This document shows positions 1 through 11,400 of a stretch of DNA of 64,000 nt, in pieces. Within the stretch, counting starts at the first letter, position 1, and each line of letters begins with the position of its first letter. The notes under the pieces are model-generated. The model did no database searches. It was not told the origin of the DNA and saw nothing but the letters and a program-made list of their open reading frames with translations. The position numbers and the translations under genes were made by a program. Source of the stretch: Primula veris (lineage: Eukaryota; Streptophyta; Magnoliopsida; Ericales; Primulaceae); contig OY821749.1 in the NCBI GenBank assembly GCA_963682055.1, positions 19,480,631 through 19,544,630 of the forward strand, given 5' to 3'.

Positions 1-460
1 ATCCAAAATTTTCTAATTAACAAAAAATACCAAAAAGTTCATACCCTAATTTGTATATTTTATACCCTTATTCCAAAATTTCATATGCTTGTTTCAAAAG
101 TTCATACACTTGTTTAAAAAGTTCATACCCTATTTTGTATATTTCATACACTTATTCCAAAAGTACATACTCTTGTTTCAAAAGTTCATACGCTAATTTG
201 TATTTTTGATACCTTTATTCCAAAAGTTCATACACTTGTTTCAAAAGTTCAAACCCTGATTTATATTTTTCATAGGCTCATTCCAAAAGTTAATATCCTT
301 CTTTCAAAAGTTTATATCTTGATTTGTACAATTTACACTTATTTTCAAAGTTTATACCACAATTTACATAATTCATATACTCAGTTACATGATTTTTATA
401 CATAATTTTCAACTTTATACCCTTAACTCACGTAATTCATACATTAATTAACAAATTCAA
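1..460. repeat. Degenerate minisatellite, unit about 25-32 bp
   Basis: The window opens inside an array of imperfect direct repeats. The unit reads roughly TTCATACCCTTATTCCAAAAG, with variants such as TTCATACACTTGTTTCAAAAG and TTCATACCCTAATTTGTATA. About a dozen copies can be recognised, more diverged towards 460. The array runs off the left edge. Short arrays like this often sit inside MULE-type or other non-autonomous transposons, but no terminus is visible here. Confidence 0.7.
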
Positions 461-480
461 CTCATATCCGACCTCTGATC

Positions 481-830
481 TCGAACTACCGCGTCGTCAT
501 TGTGAGTCTCTCTTTCGATAACCGTATCTCCGTCGACATCAACATCAAATTTTCAACCTCGCTTTATGCACTCTCCATCCATTCCGATATATGTGTCCGT
601 CTCAATGTTCACGGAAGAGAGAGATCGAAAAGAGAGGGAGAAGAAGAAAAAGATCGAAAAAATAGTACAAGAATGAGAAGGGAGATCGGAAAGAGAGAGA
701 AAGGGTGAGAGATCGGAAAGAGTAAGAAGAAGGATGAGAGATATGGAATGGAGAGAGATTGGAGAAAGTGAGAGGAGAAGAGAGTAAAACAGATTGTGAA
801 GGATGAATCAATTTTTTTGTTTTTTATTAA
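481..830. other. Purine-rich low-complexity stretch, no gene seen
   Basis: After a short mixed-composition piece (480-600), the plus strand is almost all purine (GAGAGAGATCGGAAAGAG-type runs) from about 610 to 790. Both strands have short open frames here, but they are low-complexity and lack any domain. A similar GA-rich patch lies at 24600-24740, so both may be ends of one transposon family. That link is inference. Confidence 0.4.
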
Positions 831-1233
831 TTATTAGTTAAATGTATGTTTTTGATAATTTAATTTTTAATGATATATTTTTATTAATATAATAGCAGTA
901 AAGTATGTTTATGCTAATTGATTTTTTTTAATCAATAGAATTACTTATCATAGAAAGAAAAAATAAATAAATAAAGATAACTTTGACTTTTGTTGCGTTA
1001 ATTATTAGTATTTCAACAATTAACTTTTACAATAGTGATATTTATGCTACCCAGCATCGTTGTAATATCATCCCAAGAATTTTGCAAATCAGCAAAACCA
1101 CGTTGTACAATTTTTTCCATATCCCAGCAAAAATATTATCATCTCCTATAAAGAACTCCTAATTCTCATTACGACAAAATAGAACGATTAGAGTTGAACA
1201 GACCAGTGACATCTCGAGATTGAGAGACCATAA

Positions 1234-1616
1234 GAGCATCTGCATCAAATTCTAATTTTTCATAGATATAAAGAGTTTATCTTCAAAAATCACTGTATAC
1301 CAGTCTCAGCATATCTATTTAATTTTTAGAAAAAATTGAAATACTTTTTAAATTCAAAGAGGAATCAATCAACTCTCTATTCTATTTTTTGTCTTTCTTT
1401 AATTACTAGTCTCATCAAATACTCTATTCCTATCTTTCTTTACACCTTTAATAATTGAAAAAGTAAAGATTATAAGGAGACTGGTAAAAATCTTTAAATT
1501 TTGTAACTCTATGTAATTGAAAAAGTAACAATTTCTCTTTAAATATGAAGAGGATGAGAGAGACACCAACGGTGATGATGGTGCTCTAACATTTTAGTGA
1601 ACATTAGTTGATGCTC
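1234..1616. mobile_element. Possible MITE with GAGCATC ends and TAA duplication
   Basis: The left end GAGCATCTGCATC (1234) is matched by an inverted GATGCTC at 1610-1616. Each end is flanked by TAA (1231-1233 and 1617-1619). A terminal inverted repeat of about 7 bp plus a TAA duplication suits a Tourist/PIF-like MITE of about 383 bp. The motif GAGCATC is short, so chance is not excluded. A similar motif (GGAGCATCCACAACA) occurs at about 39062. The rest of 831-1684 is featureless AT-rich DNA. Confidence 0.4.
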
Positions 1617-1684
1617 TAAACCTATTGGGTGGGTCCGTTTTTATTTTAAAAAAACTTTAAGCGAATTTCAATTTGAGTATTTTA

Positions 1685-2305
1685 GGTCTCGTTTGCTTGT
1701 AATATTAATAGTAACCGGACTATAAATACATTCATACTATGACGGGATAACAAATGAATGTGAGAGTAACAGTACATACATGAAATATCAATGAAGTGTT
1801 TATTTGATTTTTATTGGAGTTGGACTATTTTACAAATTTACATTTATATCTGTAATAAATAAACTTGCAATATATATATATATATATGATTTTAGGGGAG
1901 GGATATATAGACAAGTAAAAAACACACTATGATTACATTTTAATCATAACTATTTATTTAGGGTTTTTTCAATGGTCAAGATATACCTAAAACAAAGAAA
2001 CCATCACATCCCTTAAAAATATATGTAATGAATTGTTAGAATTAAAATGTAATCATCGTGTGCTTTTTTATGTGTCGATATATCATTCTCCATGATTTTA
2101 ATATATATATATATATCAGCATCCTTTACTCCAAATACCTTATTTTTCAATATCACCCCTTCCGTTTACTTCAAATACCCATATTTATCATAATTTCTAA
2201 TCATGTTATTAGTACTAGCACATGCACTTTTTATACCAAACACGATATTTATAGTACGGTATTTCTAATTTTATCCGACCATAACCTCATCCTAAACAAA
2301 CCCCC
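1685..2305 (-). mobile_element. PIF/Harbinger (Tourist)-like element, copy 1, interrupted
   Basis: Read in reverse complement, both halves align with the element at 4421-4846. The outer left part (from GGTCTCGTTTGCTTG) matches that copy's right half. The outer right part (ending in CCTAAACAAACCCCC) matches its left half, including the block around ACCGCGTTTGGTACG. The two halves are separated by a 197-bp foldback element plus its duplicated target (1886-2100). Removing the insert leaves about 415 bp, close to the 426 bp of copy 2. TTA precedes the left end, but no matching TTA is seen at the right end. Confidence 0.65.
1895..2091. mobile_element. MULE-type foldback MITE with 9-bp target duplication
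   Basis: The left arm starts GGGGAGGGATATATAGAC and continues through ACACTATGATTACATTTTAAT. The right arm is its imperfect reverse complement and ends GATATATCATTCTCC. The element is flanked by identical 9-mers ATGATTTTA at 1886-1894 and 2092-2100. A 9-bp duplication is typical of Mutator-like transposition. It is inserted inside the PIF/Harbinger-like copy at 1685-2305. It encodes nothing, so it must have been moved by an enzyme supplied elsewhere. Confidence 0.75.
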
Positions 2306-2653
2306 ACACCCCTTCAGAGTACTGCTTATAGTAAAACCATTTACATCACCGATAAATAAAGATTAACTTACACAACTTAGAAAAATAAAAAATAAATCAA
2401 AATTAAGAAAAAAGGAACCACAAGATAGGATCCAGAAGAACTATAACAGTAATAGTACCCTACTAATGTAATATTAATTCATTAGTCCCCAAAAAATAGT
2501 CCAAATTCACATTTTTGTGGAAAAATAGTCCAAAATCACAATATTTTCATTAATTATTTGTATAATAAATTTCACAATATTTTCTTCCAGGACAATGCTT
2601 TAATAAATCAGACTATCTTTTGTAGATGAATGAAGTAATTCATATTCTAATTG

Positions 2654-2893
2654 CTCCCTCCGTTCCGATTTAATTATTTAATTATACATTACGAAACTAC
2701 GTGTAATTTTGATCGGCCAAGAACTTGTATCAAAATTGTCATAATGAAAATTTTCAAAAGTTGATCATATAGAAATGTTAAAATTTATGATTTAATTTAA
2801 AAAAAATCTATTTTAAACAATTTTGATACAAGTTATAAGTTGTTCAAAATTACACGTAATTTCATATTGTATAATTAAATGAGAACGGATGGA
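2654..2893. mobile_element. Stowaway-like MITE, copy 1, at the 3' side of the PYL gene
   Basis: The left end CTCCCTCCGTTCCGATTT and the right end AACGGATGGA form terminal inverted repeats. The arms share the block ACGTGTAATTTTGATC with its complement near 2860. The CTCCCTCCGTTC signature is that of Stowaway-like MITEs. No clean TA duplication is visible. Two relatives lie at about 17453 and 54876. The inner edge is only 35 bp from the ABA-receptor stop codon. The interval 2310-2650 is plain AT-rich DNA. Confidence 0.7.
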
Positions 2894-2928
2894 TTAATCA
2901 ATATAATATATACCACAGGTGCCAAGTT

Positions 2929-3498
2929 CTACTTATTCACACCGTTTTGTGACATAGCTTCCGAAATCGACGCCAACTTCTGTAGATTAAGCTTCACAAC
3001 CGTATCCGCAAACAGGCGCGTGTCCTCCTCCGTATTCCCCTCAGGAACATCCACAACGTACGATTCCAAAACAACTGTCCAGATCTTTCCGTCACGCACC
3101 ACCTCATGCACCGTCGTGACAGACTTATAGTTTCTTAACCTATGATCCCCACCCGTAATACTAAACCCCATGATGTATTTTTCATCATCAAGAATATCCA
3201 GAATTTCGTGACTTGTAGCAGCAGGTAGCCCTGATATAACTTCAACGTCGCGTGTACATCCAACGGCTAGGACGAAGTCGTCTTGAACATGACATCTCTT
3301 GATGAAGTGTTTGTGATTTTGTGGTTTGTTAAATTGGCGGATTATTGACCATACTAAGTTGTGAGGAGCGTGTATGCGTTGGGCAAGGAGGGAGGAGCAC
3401 TGAGTTGGGTTGACTCGGTAGGTGTGGAATGCGGAGATCGAGTGATTTAGCAAGTCGAACTCGTCTTGGGTTAGGCCAGGAACGTGAGGAAAGGCCAT
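2929..3498 (-). CDS. PYR/PYL/RCAR abscisic acid receptor
   Basis: This encodes a 189-residue START-fold (Bet v 1 superfamily) ABA receptor. In this family, bound hormone closes a gate loop so that the receptor inhibits clade-A PP2C phosphatases, releasing SnRK2 kinases in cytosol and nucleus. Visible hallmarks are the gate SGLPA (residues 89-93), the latch HRL (119-121, in GGDHRLRNY), the ABA carboxylate lysine K63, and pocket residues E98, Y124, E145 and N171. These correspond to PYR1 K59, E94, Y120, E141 and N167. H64 matches PYR1 H60, and the gene has no intron; both point to the dimeric PYR1/PYL1-3 group. Differences from PYR1 are E86 (Ile in PYR1) just before the gate, A94 (Asn90 in PYR1) just after it, and D118 for Glu in the latch context. 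The ATG at 3496-3498 gives the full family length. A Stowaway-like MITE lies 35 bp past the stop. The receptor assignment is very secure; the exact subfamily is inferred. Confidence 0.95.
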   Translation of the reverse strand: MAFPHVPGLTQDEFDLLNHSISAFHTYRVNPTQCSSLLAQRIHAPHNLVWSIIRQFNKPQNHKHFIKRCHVQDDFVLAVGCTRDVEVISGLPAATSHEILDILDDEKYIMGFSITGGDHRLRNYKSVTTVHEVVRDGKIWTVVLESYVVDVPEGNTEEDTRLFADTVVKLNLQKLASISEAMSQNGVNK

Positions 3499-4420
3499 TT
3501 TTGAGTTGAGAGAAAGAAAAGAGGAAAGGTGTGTGTGAATGGGGAAAAGAGATAAGTATCGTATTTAGGCTTGTTGGTTTTTAGTGGTTGTCGAGTTTTG
3601 GTAGCAAAAGTTGTCAAACAAAACTTTTTCTTTTTTAGTTTTTCTACTTATATTAAAGGTCCTCCTAATAGAGGCAAATGATACTTGGCTGCAAATTTAT
3701 AAGACTTTATTAAAAATACCCGGTTAAAATCTCTTTTAAGAACATGTACATATGTTCAATAATGCTTAATGATGTTTTTTTAATTATTATTTGATAATTA
3801 ATGATTCTTAATCTCAATAATATATGTATCCTTTCTTAATCAAAAGCTAAAATTCAGTCATTTTAAAATAAATTCCAAAAATATGTATAAATTAAACATT
3901 AATATATAGGGGCTCCGTCGCATCAAAATACTCAATTTTTTTTTATTACAAAAAACGGACGATAGAGTCAACTTTCATGTACGGTTTAAATGATAAAATG
4001 GACTAAATTTTGGAGTAAGATTCCTTATAATTAAAAGTTGATTATAGTTTTTGGACGGAAGACGTACTATATTTATACATACAATGATTAGAATTTAGTT
4101 TGTTACCTTCGTGTACACAGATGTTTGCTATCAAGGAATTTTCGTTATCCCTTAGTAAATGTATTTGATTGTTTTATCCCAAGTTGCCATAAGATGACAT
4201 CTGAAAAATCCTGCTGCGCTCTTTACCAGGCACCATCGAAGTTCAGGAACCTTTCGGTGACGACCTTCTACGGCTTCTGGTAATATACTCCAACGAGCTT
4301 TACCGGTTGAAGTAGATAATATGCAATTCATTTGCTTTTCGTCATTTTTAAGAAATCATTGTAATGGATTTCGTGAAATAAACAATACTTATGGGGAGGC
4401 TAATACATAGAAAACCGTTA
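3499..4420. other. PYL upstream region; no further gene seen
   Basis: This holds the 5' flank of the minus-strand ABA receptor gene. A CT-rich leader (on the minus strand) lies next to the ATG at 3500-3545, and a weak TATA-like TAAATA sits near 3560. A less AT-rich patch at 4200-4320 has a short open stretch, but I recognise no protein in it. The rest is AT-rich and featureless. Confidence 0.4.
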
Positions 4421-4846
4421 GGGGATGTTTGGTAGGATGAGATTAGTGTGAGATTATGGTAGTACGTATTAAAAATACTGTCGGGCCTAAAAATACCGCG
4501 TTTGGTACGAAAAATGTATGCGTTAATATTAGTAACATGGATTATAAATGATGAGAAATTGAGGTATTTTGAGTAATGTTGGGGTGTGTTATTGAGAAAT
4601 GGGGTATTTGGAGTAAATTGAGTGTAATATATATATATTAAAATCAGTTGTATATGTATTTTGCAAGTTTATTTATTATAGATATAAATGTAAATTTATA
4701 AAATATTTCAACCTCAATAAAACGCAAACGAATATTTTATTGATATTTCATGTACGTACTATTAATATCACATTTATTTGTTATCCCGCAATCGTTCGAA
4801 GGTATTACTAATCTCATTACTATTAATACCGTAACCAAATGAGAGC
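4421..4846. mobile_element. PIF/Harbinger (Tourist)-like MITE, copy 2
   Basis: The left end GGGGATGTTTGGTAGGATGA and the right end GTAACCAAATGAGAGC form imperfect terminal inverted repeats. TTA flanks both sides (4418-4420 and 4847-4849). The G-rich GTTTGG terminus and the TTA duplication are typical of Tourist/PIF-Harbinger elements. It is 426 bp long with no coding capacity. It is the uninterrupted counterpart, in opposite orientation, of the copy at 1685-2305. Confidence 0.65.
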
Positions 4847-4849
4847 TTA

Positions 4850-7358
4850 GTGAAAAAATGGACTCGGTGATCATAGACATGTCATTTTTCTGTACTAACC
4901 TGTTTTCTGAAGTAAATAAACTTTTATGGTGGACTTTAATTAACAAAACTATTGCACATTTGTGCAAGGCCTAAAATTAACAATTAGTCTTTTCCTAGAT
5001 AGGATTAACAATAAGATTTTGATTATATTCCATGAAATACGAAGTATCAACCGAAAAGAAGATTCGGGATTGATGCGAATTGCATCAAGATGCTATTTTA
5101 GTGATATACATAATCCTATTTATCTTCTGTGTTATGCTTTAACTTATAATAGTTGTAATCTAATCATGAGATGTGACCAAATATCAGTGTCCTGAATGGG
5201 GTCGTTTTTGTTGAAATTGCAAAACAAATGTAAAACCTTAAAGGGCCCTTGAATTGGATTGAGAAAAAAAGACAGATATATATAGGTCCCATTTTCGGCC
5301 TTGTACATTCAACCAATCCAAGAGTCATTTATTTGGTTTTGAAATTTATCAAAATCCAGTGTACTACGCTTTTACTTTTGGCTCCTTTCTAACTAGTAAT
5401 TCTTAAAAAATTGACATTTTTGTAAAAAATCTATGTAGACATCGCATTCCAACGATGACTAGTAGGAGATCATCTTCACATATAACTCGTTGATCCAAAT
5501 TCACTATGGAAAACCTTTGCTGATGTTGCATACACAATCTTTTCCGATGCACCATTGAAGAAAGATCCGAAAATCGAGTCAGTCACTTTTGTAGGTAGGC
5601 TAGGCTTCTTCAATTTAGCAAATTAGACGATATACATTTTGTTCAAACAATGAATACTGCTTGTAGTTGTAGGTGGTCTCTAGATATTGTTTGTACCATA
5701 ATTTTATGCTTAACAATGATTGTATATTAGTAATCTCTGGTTAAGTAATAAATCAAAGTAATATTAATATATTTTATTAAAGTTAAATAATAAATCGAAT
5801 TAATATTAACAACTCCTACATAACCAATGTCAACTCACATCGGGTCTCGCCTTTCCCATCAGTCGCCGGTCATTGTCAGAAGTCCGGGGTGATCCGACGA
5901 ACATCTGACAAGGTCACCGGAGCTCCGACGAAGTGCATACCCATTCGTAAATTGCAGATTTTCCTTTTTAAAAAAAAAAAGTAAAAATAAATAACAGGTA
6001 GCTTGTTAGTGGTTTCAAAGTGAGCGAATCATCACGAACATAACATGCTTTAATAATCTGTGGACTTCTTAAATATCTCTAGATATTTTTTGGTTCCCTG
6101 CTAATTTACATACAAAGGGAACATAGGGGCAGCTATAACTCTGATATATAATATCAAAACCTATTCTGCATCAGACTTAACGATAATAACTTCAGTTTCG
6201 ATTTAAGAGTCAATCTCGACAAATCAATAAACCCGAAAACTTCTAACAACACGCTACTTGAATTTCGAGTCATCTTCACTTATTCCTCTCATCATTTCTA
6301 TCTTAATCTAACCTTTTAAGTATACAACATGGTGCATCTTCTTATTAGTTATTCCTCTCACACATTTCCAAGAAACATGTCCAATGATGTCCAAAACAAC
6401 TCGATAGCATGCACACGACACATCTACACGATCCGGGGTTGAACAATAAAAAAAATACAAAATATGTACTGCAGATGCTATGTACTGCAGATGGTCCAAA
6501 AGGACCGTATAATTTAGGATCAGGATTGGAGTCCCTTTATTTACCATCTCGTAACAATTGATCTTACTATAATGCTAAAATCCGCGTTTTTCTAAGAATG
6601 ACAATTGATCTTTGTTATAGAGTAGTCACAACTTCAGGTCCGAGTGTTTCATCAGCCTATACAAGTATCAAATGCGCCGTTTCGCACTCACATAGCCTCA
6701 AGTCATAAGCACATCAAAAAATGAGAAATATAATCTTACTTTCCAAGGCATAAACTTTCAGATATCAGCATCGGTCGTTCTCGTGAGATTGCGTATCTAA
6801 TTTTTTTTTTACTTATTTAATATAAGCAACCTTCTACTGCTTCCATTTGACATGGCTACATTATATCTTATTCCATAAAAACTACTAATCAACGTCGCAA
6901 GATTCTTTTTTCCAGCAACACATTTGGTGGAGTACTAAAATAAACATACATAATAGAAACAATCTCAACAATCAACAAGGCTTAAACTTGTAGCTGATAA
7001 CAGCCAACTTGTTTCAAGTCAGCTTGAATATGATCAAATGATCCATTGACTTTTTTAAAACTTGCCTAACTTATATATATATTATCTATTTTTATAAATT
7101 TGTCTCTAACACAACTTTGTATAAAAATGATGCAACATAGTAACTTCAATATCTCTAGAGTAACTATAAACTCTAAAATTTCTTGATCTTACATATAGCA
7201 ATACTTAAATTTCGAGCTATAATACTTTCTTCCATCATAACCTTTAAGGTTTACACCCCATCAATCTTCCTATCCTATTGTAAAAAAAAAAAAAACTTCC
7301 TATCTTTTCCCTCATACGTATCCGAAGAAACTACGTTTTTCAACCTTTCAAATCCGTA
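4850..7358. other. Intergenic, largely featureless
   Basis: This is AT-rich DNA with short meaningless frames only. A GC-rich patch at 5819-5945 (ACATCGGGTCTCGCC ... GAGCTCCGACGAAG) stands out in composition but has no recognisable end or protein. A direct duplication of TATGTACTGCAGATG lies near 6464-6493. The last 150 bp, with an A-run at 7280-7294, are the 5' flank of the RING-H2 gene; no clear TATA box is seen there. Confidence 0.35.
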
Positions 7359-7868
7359 ATGAACAATACCGTTACATCAGAAGGTTATGCCTATAACATC
7401 CCACAAGAGGCAAAATTCACCAAGAACACCTTTGTGATCTGGATCGGAGTCCTCTTTATCATCATCATCGCAACGTATTGTACATACCTATGCACTCGGT
7501 CTCGTTCTCGTCTCTCCTCTACCTACCGAAGTTACTCTATAACCACCATAACTACGACCGAGAACCCCATAGCTAGAGAAGGAATTGACGAAAATACCCT
7601 CATGAACTACCCAAAGTTCCTCTACTCGGAAGCTAGGCTCCACCATAAGGGAACAACCGCCAAAGCATGCTCCATATGTTTGGCAGATTATATAGGTAGT
7701 GATATAATACGAATTTTACTCGACTGTGGCCACATATTCCACCTAAACTGTATAGACCCTTGGTTGAGAATGCATGCGACTTGCCCAATTTGTCGAACCC
7801 CACCCGGGCCCACTCCCCTCATAACTCCCTTGGCCGAGGTTGTCCCCCTGACGGTGCTTAGTTCTTAA
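7359..7868 (+). CDS. ATL-type RING-H2 E3 ubiquitin ligase, single-pass membrane protein
   Basis: This is an intronless 169-residue protein with the ATL family layout. A hydrophobic helix (about residues 24-45, IWIGVLFIIIIATY) is followed by a basic, Ser/Thr-rich linker. Next comes a GLD-like block (about 75-92, EGIDENTLMNYPKFLY) and then a RING-H2 finger at 104-145. The zinc ligands are C104, C107, C123, H125, H128, C131, C142 and C145, with the canonical spacing C-x2-C-x15-C-x-H-x2-H-x2-C-x10-C-x2-C. W135 is the tryptophan normally needed for contact with the E2 enzyme. Such proteins transfer ubiquitin from an E2 to substrates at membranes, often in defence or stress signalling; the substrate here is unknown. 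The short C-terminal tail is rich in Pro and Thr and has no further domain. The nearest gene downstream is convergent, with its stop codon about 590 bp away. Confidence 0.92.
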   Translation: MNNTVTSEGYAYNIPQEAKFTKNTFVIWIGVLFIIIIATYCTYLCTRSRSRLSSTYRSYSITTITTTENPIAREGIDENTLMNYPKFLYSEARLHHKGTTAKACSICLADYIGSDIIRILLDCGHIFHLNCIDPWLRMHATCPICRTPPGPTPLITPLAEVVPLTVLSS

Positions 7869-8457
7869 AATAACGAACGTCTAAAGTGGTTCAAGGAGAA
7901 TCAGATGTAAGCTCTTCTACGTAGAGCCTTCCATTTATTTAGGTAGGTAAAAGCTCTTTAAGTAACTTATCCTTTATGTTCACTATATTATAAGTATGAA
8001 ATTAAAATTAACGCTAAAATTCGAATCAAAGGGATCCATATGCATATGAATAAGCACTTGGCTAAAAATCTTCTAGATAGGCTCCTCCCTGCGGAATTAG
8101 GCTCTTTCCTATTTCCAAGGAGAGCTAATTAAGCAATGAGGCCATGTTTAGGCTCGGGGGTTTATCATAACACATGGGAAGGAAAAAAGTTATCATTAAT
8201 CAATTGAAGGAACGTGGGAATATTTAACAAGTAACTACAGTTGTGCAAGTTAAAATGCGTCATTTTCAACATTTATGTGAGAATATCTGAAAATGTGCAT
8301 TCCAGAGTAGATGATAAAAACCATGAAAGAAGAATAATATTCAAAAGTCAAATTTTATTCTACAAAAACTAAAAACGTCAAAACAGTAGCCTTTATTTGA
8401 ATACTACCACTCACGTGTTTGCATCATTAGTAAAACAAGATTCGGTATAAGCGGTGA
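7869..8457. other. 3' intergenic space between convergent genes
   Basis: This holds the 3' untranslated parts of the RING-H2 gene (plus) and the M20 peptidase-like gene (minus). I see no clear transposon, repeat or RNA gene. Confidence 0.4.
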
Positions 8458-11400
8458 TTAATCTTCTAACTGACTAATAATGCTCGCAAAGACCCGGTAG
8501 CCTTGGCACATGTCCGAGAGAAGGCAATATTCATTTTTTGCATGGTATGTGGCCATCAAACCTGCAAATAAAAAGAATCACTACTTCAGTTTTGACAACT
8601 TCACATTCAAAATTAGAGGCATGCTACACTTTTTACCATCTTAAACTTTTGATGTACATATAACTTCGAAATTGTGGTTACATTTAAAATACACATGAAT
8701 ACCGTTAACTGGAAAAATCATTTCCATTTATGACTACAATCATTGAGACAAAAAAGTGCTGAATTTGGAAGTGTGGGAGAAGGCTAATATGAAACATAGA
8801 ACAATTGGGGTACCATGGCTAAAGTTTTAAAGAAACCTTACTCTCACTACAAACTTTTCTACCTTACACAGGACATAAAAAAGTCAAGACGTGAAGACAA
8901 AAAGTCGGAAGCAATTAAGATGCCTTATTCATGTGAAATAATTGTGGTAGAGGTATTTACTTTAACTCGTTAGTTTTCATTTATAGTTCTCAATGTACAT
9001 TTTTTTAGTGTAAAATAATAACAAAGAAACTTTTACTGCAAAACAAACAACACCTATGACTATGAATAAGGTTTTATCCTTTGTGAATGGATTGTTTCTG
9101 TGAGGTGAATCAAAATTCATGAAAACAGGAGTAATTGAATTGTTATTATACCATAGCCTGCAGTTTGCACATCAAAGCCTTCATCCTGAAAAACACAAAT
9201 TGGAAAAGGTGAGACAGTAGTATTGAATATTAACACATATATTGATGTAAGAAGAAAAAGGGGAAAATGGAAATTTCTTCTCACCTGTAATTCTCTAATG
9301 AGGGGCAAACTCCCAGTGATAGAGTATGGTTTTACATACCCAACAACTTCTTCAGTAGCTTTGCATAAAACATGAAATCCTCGTGAATCAAGATCACACG
9401 CAACCCCTGAATTCGCCTCATCGAAACTGATTGTCATGCTAAAAAGGAGAAAAGTAAATACAATTACATATTAATGTAGCCAAATAACTTCAACACATGG
9501 TAATTAACATCACTTTTGATGTGATATTCGGGTATGTATGCACATAATGTAACAGAATAAATCCTGGCAATGTGTAAAAAATACAAACAAACCTTCCCTG
9601 TAGGTTTTCCTCAGGTAAGACATATTTTGAAACAGGCCCTCGCACATCAATCTTCTCTATATTGGCATTCAAATCGTTCACATATTCTTGTAGCTTTTTT
9701 ATAGCATCTTCGACACTGAATTAGTATCATCAGAAAGTAGCATATAAATGATCAACATATTAAAAAGATGAAAAGTTTCAAATGACTGGATAATGGACTC
9801 AGCCATGAGCGGTAAGCAGGAAACTTGATAGAGAAGTTCAGTGACTTACTCGTAAAATGGAGTTAACCTGCGATACACAACGGAGATTACTTAAGCCTCA
9901 AAAGTAAATTTACAGCATTGAAGAATAAAAGCTCCATAAAATTACCTGACATCTCCTGAAACATTACATTCTTTTGGGATTTGATTGATACCGCCTCCTG
10001 GATCTACAACATATAATCACATAAATGAAGAGATTTATATTTTTTCTAGTTGCATACTGAGGAAGCAAGTAAAAAGGTGCTAAGAGTTGAACAGATCAAA
10101 AGTTTAAAACATCAAGTGATATAACTAGCAAATAAACTATCATTAATATGGAAATCTAAGAAAATAAACTTATCCAAAAGAAAAACTAATGAGGATATGT
10201 TATTCCTGCAAAAAACTTACAGCTCCATTGAGTTGGTTTCATTGTGGATGGTGTAGCAAATCCATAAACTTCTTCTTTAGGATGTGGAGGGAAATCTTTG
10301 TAAAATCGTAGTTGGATCTCTTTCACTGCTTCCATAGCTAGCTCCAAAGGGTTAATAGCCTGCACAAATCGACAAGAAAAGTTCTTACACAATAAAATAG
10401 CAAGTGCTTTGTATTCTATTCAAGATCCAATTATACTAAATAATGTGTTATTAAGTTTCAAAATTTAGACCAATCTATACAAAATCAAACCCCAACGCTA
10501 ACATTTAAACTATAGAGCACTGTTTATGTACTAATTGATTGATTAGGCCAGTGCTACTAAGCATCACCCACACAAAATAAAATAAAAAGGTAATAAACCA
10601 TCACTAAAGTTTAAACTTATAAGCACTCGTGAATTAAGATAAGCTGGTGTACTACTTGTGAAATTTTCTATGGAATATTGTCTAAATTGTGAATTTTGAT
10701 AGGTTGAATGTACTGAAATTACGATTTTCCGTATGTTAATTTAAATGTCAGATTTAATACTCTGGTGTACCAACTGTCAAAAAAAACCATTGGTGCACGG
10801 AAGTGTCATCTACCCAATAAATGAATAGTCCTTACACAAGAACTGCCTCCCTCAGAATCACTATTTAGGCAAATGACTTCGAGTTATAAGTTTGCACCAC
10901 AAATAAGGGAGCTGGTTTAGTTACCTTGTGTGCTAAACCACTGTGAAATAATTTTCCCGTGACATGTAGCTTCCAAGGTATCATGCCACCGGTGCCAATG
11001 CAAGGTTGTTTATCTGCTGTGTCAATCCAATATCTGGGCAGATACAAAATCCATGATCAGATAGTAATAATAGTAAATTGACAGTAACTAGTTAGGTGTG
11101 CGATTGATTACTAATGCTTTAGGTGGTATATGATACAATTAAAGAAACCAACTTCATATCTACCAACTATTAATCTAATTTGTCCTCTCCCTCAAACTTT
11201 AAGGCGGGTTGACACATCAAAGGGAACCTACAGCTTTATGGGGAAAATGAATAGAATTGAATCAAGATTTAAAAAAATACTTTTAGAGCAAATGAGTAAA
11301 GAAAGGATTTGTACTCCAGTTTTGCAACTGGAGCTCCCATTATGACTTCTAATGACTGTATACAGCCAATATTTCATTTCTTTGACTATCACTATATACA

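Noticed and set aside
1..460. CRISPR-like array
   Set aside because: Repeats are degenerate and contiguous, with no constant repeat separated by unique spacers, and the genome is a plant nuclear genome.
602..811. Open frames on both strands in the GA-rich region (68-69 codons)
   Set aside because: They result from purine-rich low complexity. No domain, and no plausible start context or gene structure.
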